The notes under the pieces were generated by a model. The model ran no database searches. It was not told the origin of the DNA and was given only the letters and a program-made list of their open reading frames with translations. From Acanthococcus lagerstroemiae (lineage: Eukaryota > Arthropoda > Insecta > Hemiptera > Eriococcidae): DNA of 64,000 bases. The translations under genes and the position numbers were made by a program. The DNA is taken from the NCBI GenBank assembly GCA_031841125.1, contig CM063112.1:8954603-9018602 (forward strand), written 5' to 3'. Below are positions 54,601 to 64,000 of the stretch, piece by piece. Within the stretch, counting starts at the first letter, position 1, and each line of letters begins with the position of its first letter.

Positions 54601-54895
54601 GGAGATCAAGTTCTCGAGCCACTGCTGGGGGTGACGCGAAAATTTTACAAGACAGAGGCTAACAGAAATAGCATTGGAGAACAACATGCGAATTTGTCTG
54701 TCCAGCATTTCACCTAGATTTGATGTACTTTGTAAGAATCACCAAGGTCAAATTGCTCACTGACATTGAGCAATTCATAAAATTTGAACTCCTAATTACC
54801 ACATTATAATTTTTCCAAGCAAAATCTATTTCTTTTTCCATGCAGCATGAACAGATTACACATTATTACAACTGTCATTTACTTTTTTTTTCTTC
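51691..54895. other. Unassigned DNA
   Basis: About 3.2 kb without a recognisable gene, RNA or delimited mobile element. Open frames of 60-78 codons (for example 52603-52803, 52929-53165, 53482-53709) show no conserved motif, and no matching splice sites were identified. A C10-12 run near 52969 and a G9-10 run near 54593 resemble those inside hAT ends elsewhere, but no inverted partners were found. Confidence 0.45.
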
Positions 54896-54899
54896 TTTT

Positions 54900-54983
54900 T
54901 TTTTTTCTGATGGGTTAGGGTGCCGCACGTTCTGGCTTAAACATGGAAGGGTGCCATAACTCTAAGAAGGTTGGGAACCACTG
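54900..54983. mobile_element. Lone hAT (Charlie-type) terminus
   Basis: The sequence ends 'aaggttgggaaccactg' at 54983, the inverted form of the CAGTGGTTCCCAACCTT terminus widespread in hAT-Charlie-like elements. The preceding 'gggtgccgcacgttctggc / gggtgccataactct' repeats fit that end. The opposite end is not visible, so the copy is truncated. Confidence 0.7.
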
Positions 54984-55084
54984 CTCTAGAATAAACAGAG
55001 AGATTACGGAATAATATTTGAAACATGTTTCAAATCGATTGTTGCTATTATAACTAATTCAGATTTGTGGGTCTTCATCCATAC

Positions 55085-55930
55085 TCTGTCACGATTTATT
55101 TAAGCTTTCAAGTTCTCTTTCAAACTTTTCAAATTCAATCTGTGTGACAATGCATTCAGTTTTTTGGGTCCACACAGACTCTTTAAAAATAATCCAAACT
55201 CCTTTATGACTTGCTAAAACTCATCAGATCCATTTAGAACTCACTACAACTCGGTTGAGGTTCTTTTAACAAATATCTAACAACCATTCAGACTCATTCA
55301 AACGTTTAGCAAGACTTCATCATTCAGGCTACGTTAAAACTTATCACATTCGTCTGAACTGGGTCAAGACTCAGATTAGAATATAATAATTTTAAACTTT
55401 CTTAAAACTCGTACGATTCATCCACCTTCTCCCCTCCCTACGAAGACCCGGCAGATTGTTTTAAAATTTATTCAAACTCTATTGAGATTCTTTTAAGATT
55501 CATTCAGAATTAGAACTCGTTTATACCCGTTCAGTATTTATTAATACGCTTCAATTCCAGTGAGACCAGTCAATACTCAATCCAACTTTACCACGACTGA
55601 ATCCAGACCATGTTAAGACACATTAGACTCATCTTTCTAACAATGATAGAAATTACTCAAATTCAGTTAAGAATAATTCAACTATTTTGACTCGCTAGGA
55701 CTCGCATAATTAGATCTGATCACTCTTTACGAAATTCTTTTGACTCAGTTCAAGGCTCATTCAAACTTTTCAGATCACTCATCAGCTCCAAGTCTTATAC
55801 TGACTATTGAGTGAACTTCTTCAGCCACCGTATGATTCTGTTAAGGCTCGATTAGACTAGGTTAAGATTCAATTACAACATATGAAGACGATTCAAGATT
55901 CCATGGATTTGAGGCTCTTTTAAATTATTC
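55085..55930. repeat. Degenerate ~20-25-bp 'actcattcagactc' array
   Basis: Short units built on 'aactcattcagactcgttaag' repeat with heavy divergence over ~850 bp ('gactcattcaaacgt', 'aactcgtttatacccgttcag', 'gactcatc'). A similar piece is found at about 41800-41885 inside the hAT N1 copy. Confidence 0.65.
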
Positions 55931-56405
55931 TGAGATTTAGAATTCTAATATCGATGGCTGAAGAAGTCATTCATGATTTTTGAAACGCTTGCTTTGCTTC
56001 CCAGTTGTCTTCGGGAATAAAATCAGATTTTTGGGCTCATAAAGGGAGGAAGAAAGAGAGAATGGCTCATGTACCGCACGTATTTTTTTCTGACTCTGAT
56101 ATCGTGATATCTACGATAACAGTTGACGAGCCCACTTCCAAAGTAACCTCACTGCAAAATTTTAGTTTTGAGAAAAACAGCAAAACAGTAAAATAGGTAA
56201 CGGATTTTCTCAAGGTACGTATCTATAAGTTCAAACTTCAAGAAAAATTTTTCGTTTTTGTTTTTGCAAAGTAAGCCCCTAGCGCGGCAAGACAGCGTGT
56301 TGAAAACAAAAACTCATGAAATCATAATTTTGCAGCTAGGTCACTTTGGAAGTGCGCTCCTCATTTCATTCACTTTCGCACAAAAACACAGTTTCGAATA
56401 TATAC

Positions 56406-56615
56406 CTCGGTTTCCGAATCCACATCTTCATCGTCCTCAGAGTCACCACGAATCGAAGTTCCCGGAGTAGTTGGACGACTGCTGTTTGGAGACGGAGGCT
56501 CCGAATACGGTCTGGGGTAGCGGAAGTTTTTATCACGATATATTTCAGCCTCCACATCCATAACGAAATCGGGGAATACTTTCTGCAATGCTTTACTGCG
56601 AGCTAATCTGTAAAA
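56406..56615 (-). CDS. GlyS: GlyS exon j (regulatory tail)
   Basis: 70 codons in phase 0. The upstream AG ('tacttag') is used rather than a second AG 12 bases on, because only it keeps the frame and restores the conserved '[10 protein letters not shown]' region. The tail has '[20 protein letters not shown]', matching the site-3 cluster phosphorylated by GSK3 in animal enzymes, then an acidic stretch. At 56405 a donor 'gtatat' follows; reading through it gives ten more residues and a stop, an alternative C terminus. No further exon was recognised downstream. Confidence 0.9.
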
Positions 56616-59600
56616 CTAAGTACCATCACTCGTTAAATAGGGAATGACTTTCATACAGTTTTCGAGCTTGCTGAATATTTCGAGGGGAGGATTGAGGTAC
56701 TGCTTCAATTTTCTCCCAACAAGCATTACGTTAAGCAAGTGCATTACCGAAATCTAACAGGGTGTCTTAACAAATTTGAAAATTAAAAATATTGGACTTT
56801 CATTGGACTCCTTTCAGGCTTTTTATATGTGCAAAAATCGAATTTGCAAGAAACATTGTGATCGAAGTTGAGTTTTCGACAACACTACATTATCATTATT
56901 ACTCATTTTTCAATTTTTATTGAACTTAAATTAAAATTATTGGACTTATTGGCCCGGCAGACACCCTGTCTAAGAATATGGTAAGCGGTGCAGTGACTAA
57001 GGCTTTAGTTTCAACTTACAGAGCCAAGATTCCTCCAGTCGAGTAAATCACTCAACCTTTCAGTCCGGTTACGTTGAATGATTCTCTGGCGACGAGACAA
57101 TTTAGAGAAATCGAACATATATTGAGCTAACTGTCTAATCGAGTCCTCAAGCGAAATAAATCGCCTGTCCACTACATAGATACCGTAGCTCATTGGATCG
57201 GCGATATGTTCTTGCATGAAACACCCGAATCCTGCGATGACAAAATCACACAATTTAACAGCATCGAGATTAGTAGGAAAGCGTACAATCACTCAAGATA
57301 TTAGTTGCACTAAACAACAGTAATTGTATTACTGCTAAAAATAGCTGTCTGCGAAACAGTAAAATCAAATTATGCTATGTGGAAATCTCAGTTACCACAC
57401 ATGTCACATTTGTGCTCACAATTCGTTTGTTCGTTACATTTTGCACCTTGACAATTTTCCATTTGACAAGGCACCACTGAAGAAAATAGTAAGAATGAAG
57501 AAAACATTCCGAAAAACATAGCACAAGGACTTATTTTCAATTTCCTAGCACAATCTTCGAAACCTACTCAAATTTTGGGTCTATTCTCCATGACAGAACA
57601 TTAACTCTCTTCCACTATCTTAGAAATGTCAAAACCAAACGGAAAGTCATTAACCTACATGTCTAAATTCGCTGCCCAGCTTGAAATCAATTTTCAAACT
57701 GACGAGATTCAATCTTACAAGAGCGTACCTGACAAGTTAGTAGTAATTGACGGAATGCCCATCACAGTGCACTCAGCTGGCGTGTATCCCCAAGGTTCGT
57801 AATAACTGGGAAAAACACCTAAATGACAGCCGCGAATAAAATCTTCGTAATCGAGACCGAACAACGGATTCGTTGAGCTCAGAAATTCAGGGTGAAATAC
57901 AATCTGAAAAAAATAACATAACGCATAATTTAATTTTCGAACTCAAAAGCACAACAAAATAAGCGAGCGAAACTTTCCAAACAGGGAGGCAATATACGTA
58001 ACCTTCGCTCCTTCCATGAATTGTCAGCTCATGACTCATTTTTATGAATTCATAAAAATGAAATATTTCAATGACATTACCCTGGAATGATGGCAGTAGG
58101 GGCATTGATCAGTGTCTATATTTCAGAGACTTCAAAATATTTCCATCGCTTGTTTCCATAGCAGGTTTACCTTCCAGTGAAAGTACATGACCAAGTTTCA
58201 AGCTTAGCCACACATTCCTACGCTCCAAGAAAAAGCACCCAATACTAAAAACGCTTACCTTGACACGATCATGGACAGTGTTGAATAAACGGCAGCGTCT
58301 GATCGAATTCAATATAGGATCACTCCAATCGTCAACCACATTGTGGGTAGTGATCGGTGGCAAACCATCCCGTTGCAAAGCATAAAGACAACGTTTAATG
58401 CGAACTTGATCGTCTTTCAGTAACAGTTCTTCAGGCTCCGGCATGCGACCTCTGAAATTGAACATTAACCAATAATTATAGGTCCAAGTCACTAAGACAA
58501 TCGTCAGCCTTTGAGCTGAAACCAAATTCTAAACCCCTAAAATTTTCGTTTTTAAAAATTGAAAATGTACAACTCCAGCTTATAACAATCACCAACTCTT
58601 CCTCCTGCCCAAAATTAAAAGCAATTTGCTAGAAATCAATGTGCACAGGCCCATAATTGAAGAACACCAAATGCCCTCAGAAGTCAGAAATTCGAATAGG
58701 TTTTTACTTTCTGAAGGAATAACCCTGACCACCGGAAGAGGCACCCGTCCTCACCGGGACTTGACGTAATCGTTAATTAACAAGGAAATTTATCCTTCAT
58801 GTGACATATTGTACGTCACGATAATCCTAAAAATAGAATATAAAATTGATTCAATTACTCAGGAGGGAGACTCCTATTCTGTCACCGAAGTCAATTCAAG
58901 TTGATACGCTAAAAATGTTTCCAAAAAGTCAGGTTATTACCTCAAGCATATTTCATACATCCGTTTGCTTATTTTAGCCTGAATATCATTCAGCACGTCT
59001 CTCAGACTCTTGGCAACTGCGTGACCTCTTAAGCTCTCCACGTTGAAATTGTTCGTTCTGGCAGGAAATATTAAAAATGCTACGACGGTCGTATCTAAAT
59101 TGGCAGCCTACATTAAACACTTGGTGATTAGCAAACAAATTGTTCTTTGCAGCTTTCAATTTTTAATTTGAAAAAAAAAAAAAGAATCACCTTCAAGTAA
59201 TGATTCAGTCGAGCCAGAGATTCAATGAACACATCGGCTCCTTTATTTGTGAACTCGTATCGACCGGCAGTGAAAAAGTACAACGTTTTTTCCAAATCAA
59301 AATCATAATGCCTGTGAAAAGAGATTCATTTCAAAACAGAGCTATTACACACAAAATGGAAGCAATTCAACTAAGATCACAAGTACCAACCCGTGGAAAT
59401 GACCTCTCACGAATTCGTGTATCCGCTCCTTAGAGGTGGCGTGTAGGTTTTGGAATTCATGTAGCGCCGAGAATTTGACCACGTTCAGTCCATTAGGTGT
59501 GATTACATCGGGCCTACGTTTTAACAGATTCTCGGACTCATAACTAGTGATTTCGGATACGGTGGTGAAGATGTGGGCCAAATGAGCAGCTGCGCGTTCC

Positions 59601-60995
59601 ATGCAGTAACGATGATATATTTGACGTTTTCCAGCCTCTTCGTCTACATGAAACTGTATCAAAATTTAGTATTAGTCTTACCTTGAATATTCATGAAAGT
59701 GAAGTATAGCTGTGTAGAATTCTTAAGTTGAAATTTAAACTTACCGTATTCAAGTTATTGTAAAAATCGGTATTTCCAGCGCACAGGTAACGCCCAAGAA
59801 GGGTGGCATGAGTAGTGAACACGGTAGCGGCTTTCGAACCCCACATCCTTAAAGCAATCAAACCTATGCCCGCTTGCCATTCGTGAAAGTGAGCTATGAC
59901 TCGAGGTGGCACGCTGAAATCTTCTTCAGCCGCTCTGTAAAACTACAACAAACGAAGTTCATGCAGATAATTCAACTTCTAATCGGAATTGAGATGATGT
60001 TGAAAGATTTTTGATCAAGTATAACGCAGCTGGTTAACAGTTTCTGAGTGAGACTGAGAGTACAACAAAGCCACACAACTTTTTTCAGGATAACAACTAG
60101 CTGAGTTCGATTACCACCTGGATATATCAACTGTAGCTAAGCTGTTGTTGGACAAGCAGCAGTAAACTATACTAATAGTGCTGATCTGAATTCACGAAAT
60201 TTGTGAATTCAGTATTTTATCTGGCAAACGATCAAAGCCTGATCAATATTTTCAAACATATGTTTCGCAACATTCTTGATACGGCAATACTGATTACAAC
60301 CGAGTTCTCTGCAAGTATACCTACTATTCTCAAATAAAAGGAAATTAGGTACGCTTCAAGAAATTTGCATCGATGTTCTGCATGGTTTGATACAAACCAA
60401 AATAGTTATACACATTGAAGCAAGAACTTGATGCATTTTAAATCCACCAATTGATATGCTTTCAAAAGAAACTAGGAACAATATTTGTACTCATGAATGG
60501 ATATCACCGTATCAATTTTCATTCTCACCTCGTTAATGAAAGTCGCCACCTGATACCCTAAAATTATAGCGTCGTTGGTCTCGATATCCAAATGCGGAAC
60601 ACCAATGTTTGAATTCGTCCATAAATCCTGTTTATATTCATCCAGCTTCCACGAGGCGGCCCCGATATCAAAGAGAATAACTTGCGGATTGCCGTCAACC
60701 AACCAAGTGCCGGTGTGCACCTATAAGAATTAATTTCATAAACTACAGGTTCCACTGAATCAAATGCTAACAATTACCCGAATAAACAGAGAGAACCAGA
60801 ATAAAGTTACCTTGAATCCTTGATCACGCATAAAAGAAACAGCTTTCTGCAATGGAGAGTCAGAAGGAAATTCGAATTCTTCAACTTCGGTTCGAGCACA
60901 GTGTTCCTTGTATGGTCCCATGAGAACATACTGATTACCTAATTCTTCAGTAGAGATGAATGCTTTTGATCTCAGCACGGTATAGATACCGCCAA
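56406..60995 (-). CDS. GlyS: Glycogen synthase, ten coding exons (partial)
   Basis: This gene encodes the cytosolic enzyme that extends glycogen by moving glucose from UDP-glucose to the non-reducing end of an alpha-1,4 chain (GT3 family). The ten exons (60995-60811, 60720-60529, 59942-59745, 59653-59391, 59311-59191, 59107-58941, 58451-58259, 57903-57729, 57231-57020, 56615-56406) all join in phase with GT-AG introns of 79-586 nt and give about 638 residues, against ~690-740 for animal enzymes. Seen directly are the UDP-glucose-loop start 'VGGIYTV', the catalytic '[11 protein letters not shown]' with its two Glu, the Arg cluster '[14 protein letters not shown]' that binds glucose-6-phosphate, and a Pro/Ser-rich tail of the GSK3-regulated kind. 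The N-terminal exon(s) with the site-2 serine region are not in the window as far as I can see. The C-terminal end is unresolved. Confidence 0.95.
57020..57231 (-). CDS. GlyS: GlyS exon i (allosteric Arg cluster)
   Basis: Two bases complete a Gly codon, then 70 codons '[20 protein letters not shown]' to 'LLDWRNLGS'. The '[14 protein letters not shown]' helix is the conserved arginine cluster through which glucose-6-phosphate activates and phosphorylation inhibits the enzyme. All arginines are present. Donor 'gtaagt'. Confidence 0.96.
57729..57903 (-). CDS. GlyS: GlyS exon h (catalytic)
   Basis: 58 codons plus one base, '[20 protein letters not shown]' onwards to 'TTNLS'. It contains '[16 protein letters not shown]', with the two glutamates that act in glucosyl transfer in this family, and 'CTVMGIPS'. 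Acceptor 'ttttttcag', donor 'gtacgc'. Confidence 0.96.
58259..58451 (-). CDS. GlyS: GlyS exon g
   Basis: One base completes a split Arg codon, then 64 codons '[20 protein letters not shown]' to 'VHDRVK'. Matches the 'PP..TH...DD..DPIL..IRR..LFN' region. Acceptor 'aatttcag', donor 'gtaagc'. Confidence 0.95.
58941..59107 (-). CDS. GlyS: GlyS exon f
   Basis: 55 codons plus two bases, '[20 protein letters not shown]' to 'KRMYEICL'. '[10 protein letters not shown]' is highly conserved. Acceptor 'taatgtag', donor 'gtaata'. Confidence 0.95.
59191..59311 (-). CDS. GlyS: GlyS exon e
   Basis: One base completes the split Gly codon, then 40 codons '[20 protein letters not shown]' to 'LARLNHYLK'. The 'AGRYEF.NKG.D' block is a family hallmark. 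Acceptor 'ttttcacag', donor 'gtgatt'. Confidence 0.95.
59391..59653 (-). CDS. GlyS: GlyS exon d
   Basis: 87 codons plus two bases, from '[20 protein letters not shown]' to 'FVRGHFHG'. It includes '[18 protein letters not shown]', conserved between the two Rossmann domains. The donor is 'gttggt', a weaker but GT-type site forced by the phase of the next exon. Confidence 0.93.
59745..59942 (-). CDS. GlyS: GlyS exon c
   Basis: 66 codons in phase 0, '[20 protein letters not shown]' to '[10 protein letters not shown]'. The 'AHFHEW' and '[15 protein letters not shown]' blocks form part of the N-terminal Rossmann domain active-site cleft. Donor 'gtaagt'. Confidence 0.95.
60529..60720 (-). CDS. GlyS: GlyS exon b
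   Basis: 64 codons in phase 0, from '[20 protein letters not shown]' to 'VATFINE'. Acceptor 'cttatag', donor 'gtgaga'. The block '[14 protein letters not shown]' is well conserved in the family. Confidence 0.95.
60811..60995 (-). CDS. GlyS: GlyS exon a (first visible)
   Basis: Acceptor 'tgttacag' precedes 60995 and donor 'gtaact' follows 60811. The exon opens with the last two bases of a Val codon and encodes '[20 protein letters not shown]', then '[20 protein letters not shown]' and 'MRDQGFK'. The Gly-Gly loop contacts UDP-glucose. The phase shows that a preceding coding exon must exist, ending in one base of the Val codon; it was not found in 61000-64000. Confidence 0.95.
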
Positions 60996-61494
60996 CTGTA
61001 ACAATTGATGTAAAAAAGAATTTAAAGATATTTTAGTTGAAGTAACGCTGCAATATATTTTTAATTTGGATACTCTGGTAACCTGTTTAACCGTGAAGTC
61101 AGTTACTGGAGATTCAAAATGGTTGCTAGAAAACAGAATAGACAATCAGCATTTTTCAAAAAAATTAAATAAAAAATAGAGGTAGGTATGGCCTCTGTAA
61201 AGAAGAGCATCCACTTGAAACGATTATTTTCATGATTGTGTTTTTATTGCTGAATCAATACATGAATAAAAATATTTAAATATATAATAGTACATCCATG
61301 TGCAACCGATTACGATGATTAGAAAAACTAAACGGCAACGGCTTTTCGTTTCTGCGCATCAGCATATCAGCCATTACAAAATTACTGAATGGGATTTTCA
61401 AGTATATCTGAATGAGTTCAAGAAGAAGGATCTAAATATAAGGGAATTTTAGGTCCTTTTTTTCAGACACTGTTTAATGCACGAACAGGACCAC
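60996..61494. other. GlyS upstream intron or 5' flank, nothing recognised
   Basis: No exon or element could be supported here. Since a coding exon must precede 60995, this is probably intron. Confidence 0.5.
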
Positions 61495-61674
61495 TATTCT
61501 CGAAAAGTTGTTATGCGATGTTATGATAACAACCGTTGTTATAAAAAAGTTGTTATGAGTTGTTACCGGTTGTTACCCATTTACCGCAATGTTGGATAAC
61601 ATCTCATAACCACTCATAACACCACCTTGGGACTAGTTGTTATGAGTAGTTACCGTAACAACTTTTCGAGAATA
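61495..61674. mobile_element. 180-bp palindromic MITE
   Basis: The ends are TATTCTCGAAAAGTTGTTATG and its inverted counterpart (20 of 21 match). The interior repeats 'gttatgagttgttac' and its inverse. No clear target duplication was found, so the superfamily is unassigned. Confidence 0.8.
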
Positions 61675-61737
61675 CCGCTCCAGGTAAATTAAAATTGAAG
61701 CGAGGAAGAAGGGCCTACATCTCGTAAGAATCCTAAA

Positions 61738-62244
61738 TGGACGCTATTCAGCAAGAGGGAACAAACTAGCAAAATCCGCTTTCTGAGAACACGAAGTTCA
61801 AGAGCCATGTAGAAACAACTATATTGGACGCTGTTCAACAAGAGGGAACCAACCAACATTAATTTGTAAACAAAGTGAGTTATTAGTTTCGTTAGAAAGA
61901 GTGTAAAAAGTAGAATTTTTCAAAATTGAACCCTCGATTCAAAGATGTTTACTCACGTTTAAAAAGGCTCATCAGTAAACGCTATGTCATATTGGACGCT
62001 GTTCAGCATGAGGGAACCAACTAGCAAAATCCGCCTTTTGAGAACACGTGATTCGAAGTTCAAGAACCATGAAGAAACTATATAACACAGCGTTTACTGA
62101 TAAGCTTTTTTCAACGTGAGTACATATTTTTGAATCGGGGGCCCAATTTTGAAAAATTATACGTTTTACGCTCTTTCCGACGATACTAATAACTCATTTT
62201 GCTTACAAATGTTAGTTGGTTCCCTTTTTCTGAATAGTGTCCAA
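61738..62244. mobile_element. Fold-back element with ~165-bp arms
   Basis: The left arm starts at 61824 with 'ttggacgctgttcaacaaga' and the right arm ends at 62244 with its inverse. The arms pair over about 165 bp, including 'aacaaagtgagttattag' and 'atttttcaaaattg'. A third, direct copy of the end ('ttggacgctgttcagcatga') starts near 61994 and a partial one at about 61736, so the structure is compound. No transposase is encoded. Confidence 0.8.
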
Positions 62245-63260
62245 ATACATTGATCAAGGCTCTTCTTCCACGCAGGGCTTCAATTCTGTGGTTTCATTGG
62301 TGCTACCACGTGCTACTCACTATAGTCACCGTAGTCACCAAACACTACATTGATGAACTGACCAATGAAAGGGGCCTTGGCTTTAAGAACTTCAACGAGA
62401 CCAAGGTTATTTCTACTCACAAGACCAGAATCTGCTTCCTTTTTCGTGAATAAAGGGTAAGCGTGGAATGATCATTTATCCAGATTTGGTAAACTAAGAA
62501 TGATCTAAGTAAAGAGAAAACAGAGAGATGTAACTTATTCACAATTATTTAAAAAGCAAGGGCTATTTTGCCGGTGGGTTCTTGTATTAAAATTTACAAA
62601 TAAGTAAGAGACAAGATGGAATACAGCTAAAATTTGGAATACATCAGTAATGTCAGCTGTAAATTGTCAAGAAAATTTAGGATCATTAAAACGTACTTTC
62701 ATCAAAAATAGGTATACCTGACATGATGAGAGATCATTGACTTTGCCTTTCACATTTCTGAAACTAGAGTATATTATTATTAGGTACTTTAGCCGTTACG
62801 TTAACGCCGCGGACTATAAGGTTTCTAAGAGGTCAATGGCTTTACATTTCTTTATTCACACTTTAGCGACAAAAGTATAACTGATATTGATTCAGCGGTG
62901 GCGCAAGGTATCTTCGTGAAGGGGAGGGCAAAGGGCAGAAGACGAAATAAGGAAGCAGAAAAAAAGTACGATCCACCCAAATTTAGATAAAACCAGAACA
63001 TTATATCCGGATGTTCTCTTCTAACTCAGAAATCTATCTCTGAATTTCACCAGAGGCAGGCGCCTCCTCTATTTTCCTATATCCCGCTATACCTACCCAC
63101 AGAGCGTTTCACTGTTTTTGAACACAGAACTTATCTATAGCAAAGCTTGTTTATCACCCGTTTACTTAAAGAGGTAAACATACTTCGTACATTTTCAGTA
63201 TAAGACCTTATGAATGTGTAGATGACTTTAACTTTTGGCAAATGAAAGTTATGACTCACC
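62245..63260. other. Unassigned DNA
   Basis: No gene or delimited repeat was recognised. A 40-nt segment at about 62720-62760 is bounded on the minus strand by 'ctagtttcag' and 'CAG|gtatac' and could be a micro-exon, but has no support from translation. Confidence 0.35.
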
Positions 63261-63261
63261 G

Positions 63262-63310
63262 CTGCACTTCCTGCTATTATAATTCTGAAGCCTTTATCAC
63301 CGAAATCTGA
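63262..63310 (-). other. Candidate exon, unidentified gene
   Basis: On the minus strand an acceptor 'tattttctatctcag' and a strong donor 'gtgagt' bracket about 49 nt reading 'FGDKGFRIIIAGSAA'. The peptide resembles no family I can name with confidence; a nucleotide-binding or PurE-like 'IIAG' strand was considered. It lies upstream of GlyS on the same strand and could be an exon of another gene or chance. Confidence 0.25.
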
Positions 63311-64000
63311 GATAGAAAATACCGAACTTTTGAATGTTCTTGTAAGTAGATACAACTCATTACATATGAAAGAAAAGTATTCTTGGAATATGGTTAGAGG
63401 GTGTACGGAATACATCAATATCGCCATATACCTTATATTACTTCGAAATTGATAAGATGGCGGAACGGTATTCCAGGGAGCGGGCCGTACCCAGAAACTA
63501 TTTATGGGGAGGGCCAAAAAGTTCAAAAATTGAAAAACAAAATAAGACTCACGAGCAGAGCGACCAAAAATTTTTTCTCATTTTTGAAGCAATATTCATC
63601 AGGAAAGAGATACAAAAACTTTCTGGGGAGCTAAGCCTCACAGCCCTTCTCTGTGGGTGCCTGCCAGAGAGTTGTTCAAGCATGCTCCGTAGTGTGAACC
63701 GAACTACGTTATTACTCATTTTCAGACTTGAATTCTTCATCTAAAGCACGGTATATGATAATACGATTGCTGGCACACGAAGCACCAACTATTTCTGAAT
63801 TTGAGAGCAGGCAAACAACACAAATGCATTTGTCTAGCTTCGAAATCTATCAGTACAATCGATTTTTGATACATTATCTCATTTGAAATAGAAAAAAAAA
63901 AGTTCATGATTTCGAAACTAATTTTCCGCACATTTCATCCCACAGAAATCTGACTTCCGTATCTCGAATTCAAGTGCACTTACACGACTAGCGAGACAGA
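63311..64000. other. Unassigned; possible minus-strand exon near 63710-63789
   Basis: On the minus strand 'ctgctctcaaattcag' could be an acceptor before 'IVGASCASNRIIIYRALDEEFK' (about 63720-63785). No good donor follows. A protein was not recognised. Confidence 0.25.

Noticed and set aside
63262..63310. PurE/PAICS exon
   Set aside because: The IIAG strand resembles bacterial-type PurE, but the peptide is too short and no neighbouring exon supports it.

Overview
This window is animal nuclear DNA, almost certainly from an insect. It is AT-rich and gene-poor, the one clear host gene has many short introns, and the rest is filled with arthropod-type transposons (BEL/Pao, R1/I/LOA-like and CR1/Jockey-like non-LTR elements, hAT elements, a tRNA-derived SINE). 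A nuclear copy of mitochondrial cytochrome b reads TGA as tryptophan and is AT-rich and divergent, which fits a hemipteran (perhaps sternorrhynchan) but does not prove it.

The host gene is glycogen synthase (GlyS), on the minus strand. Ten consecutive coding exons run from 60995 down to 56406 with intact splice sites and matching phases, giving about 638 codons. The N-terminal exon(s) are not found and probably lie beyond 64000. The extreme C terminus is also not resolved. No other host gene can be named.

Layout from left to right. 1-4260: two decayed non-LTR retrotransposons, head to tail. 6050-10290: small hAT elements, two perfect-looking palindromes, a three-layer nest (7223-8843) and a decayed hAT with transposase remnants. 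10290-18780: mostly unassigned DNA with a purine-skewed block, a hAT MITE, minisatellites and a SINE. 18783-21555: a hAT with a broken transposase, itself carrying a SINE and a second hAT. 21560-22810: a GC-rich stretch ending in a good TATA promoter candidate. 24260-27225: two non-LTR endonuclease fragments flanking the cytochrome b NUMT. 28394-34362: a very young BEL/Pao retrotransposon with two identical 227-bp LTRs and a 5-bp target duplication. 35500-39720: degenerate minisatellites, small hATs and an unidentified ORF. 41045-44332: a reverse transcriptase split by a hAT that is itself split by another hAT holding a palindrome. 44817-51690: more hATs and a 590-bp tandem array interrupted by a 972-bp hAT. 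52000-56000: little that can be named. 56406-60995: GlyS. 61000-64000: fold-back elements and unassigned DNA.

The main theme is serial nesting of hAT elements. At least nine copies were delimited by inverted CAG...CTG-type ends and an 8-bp target duplication read directly from the sequence. Several sit inside the coding sequence of other transposons, which gives a relative insertion order. No new host-defence or enzymatic system was found. The most novel material is the set of short hAT families, the palindromic elements and the satellite arrays.
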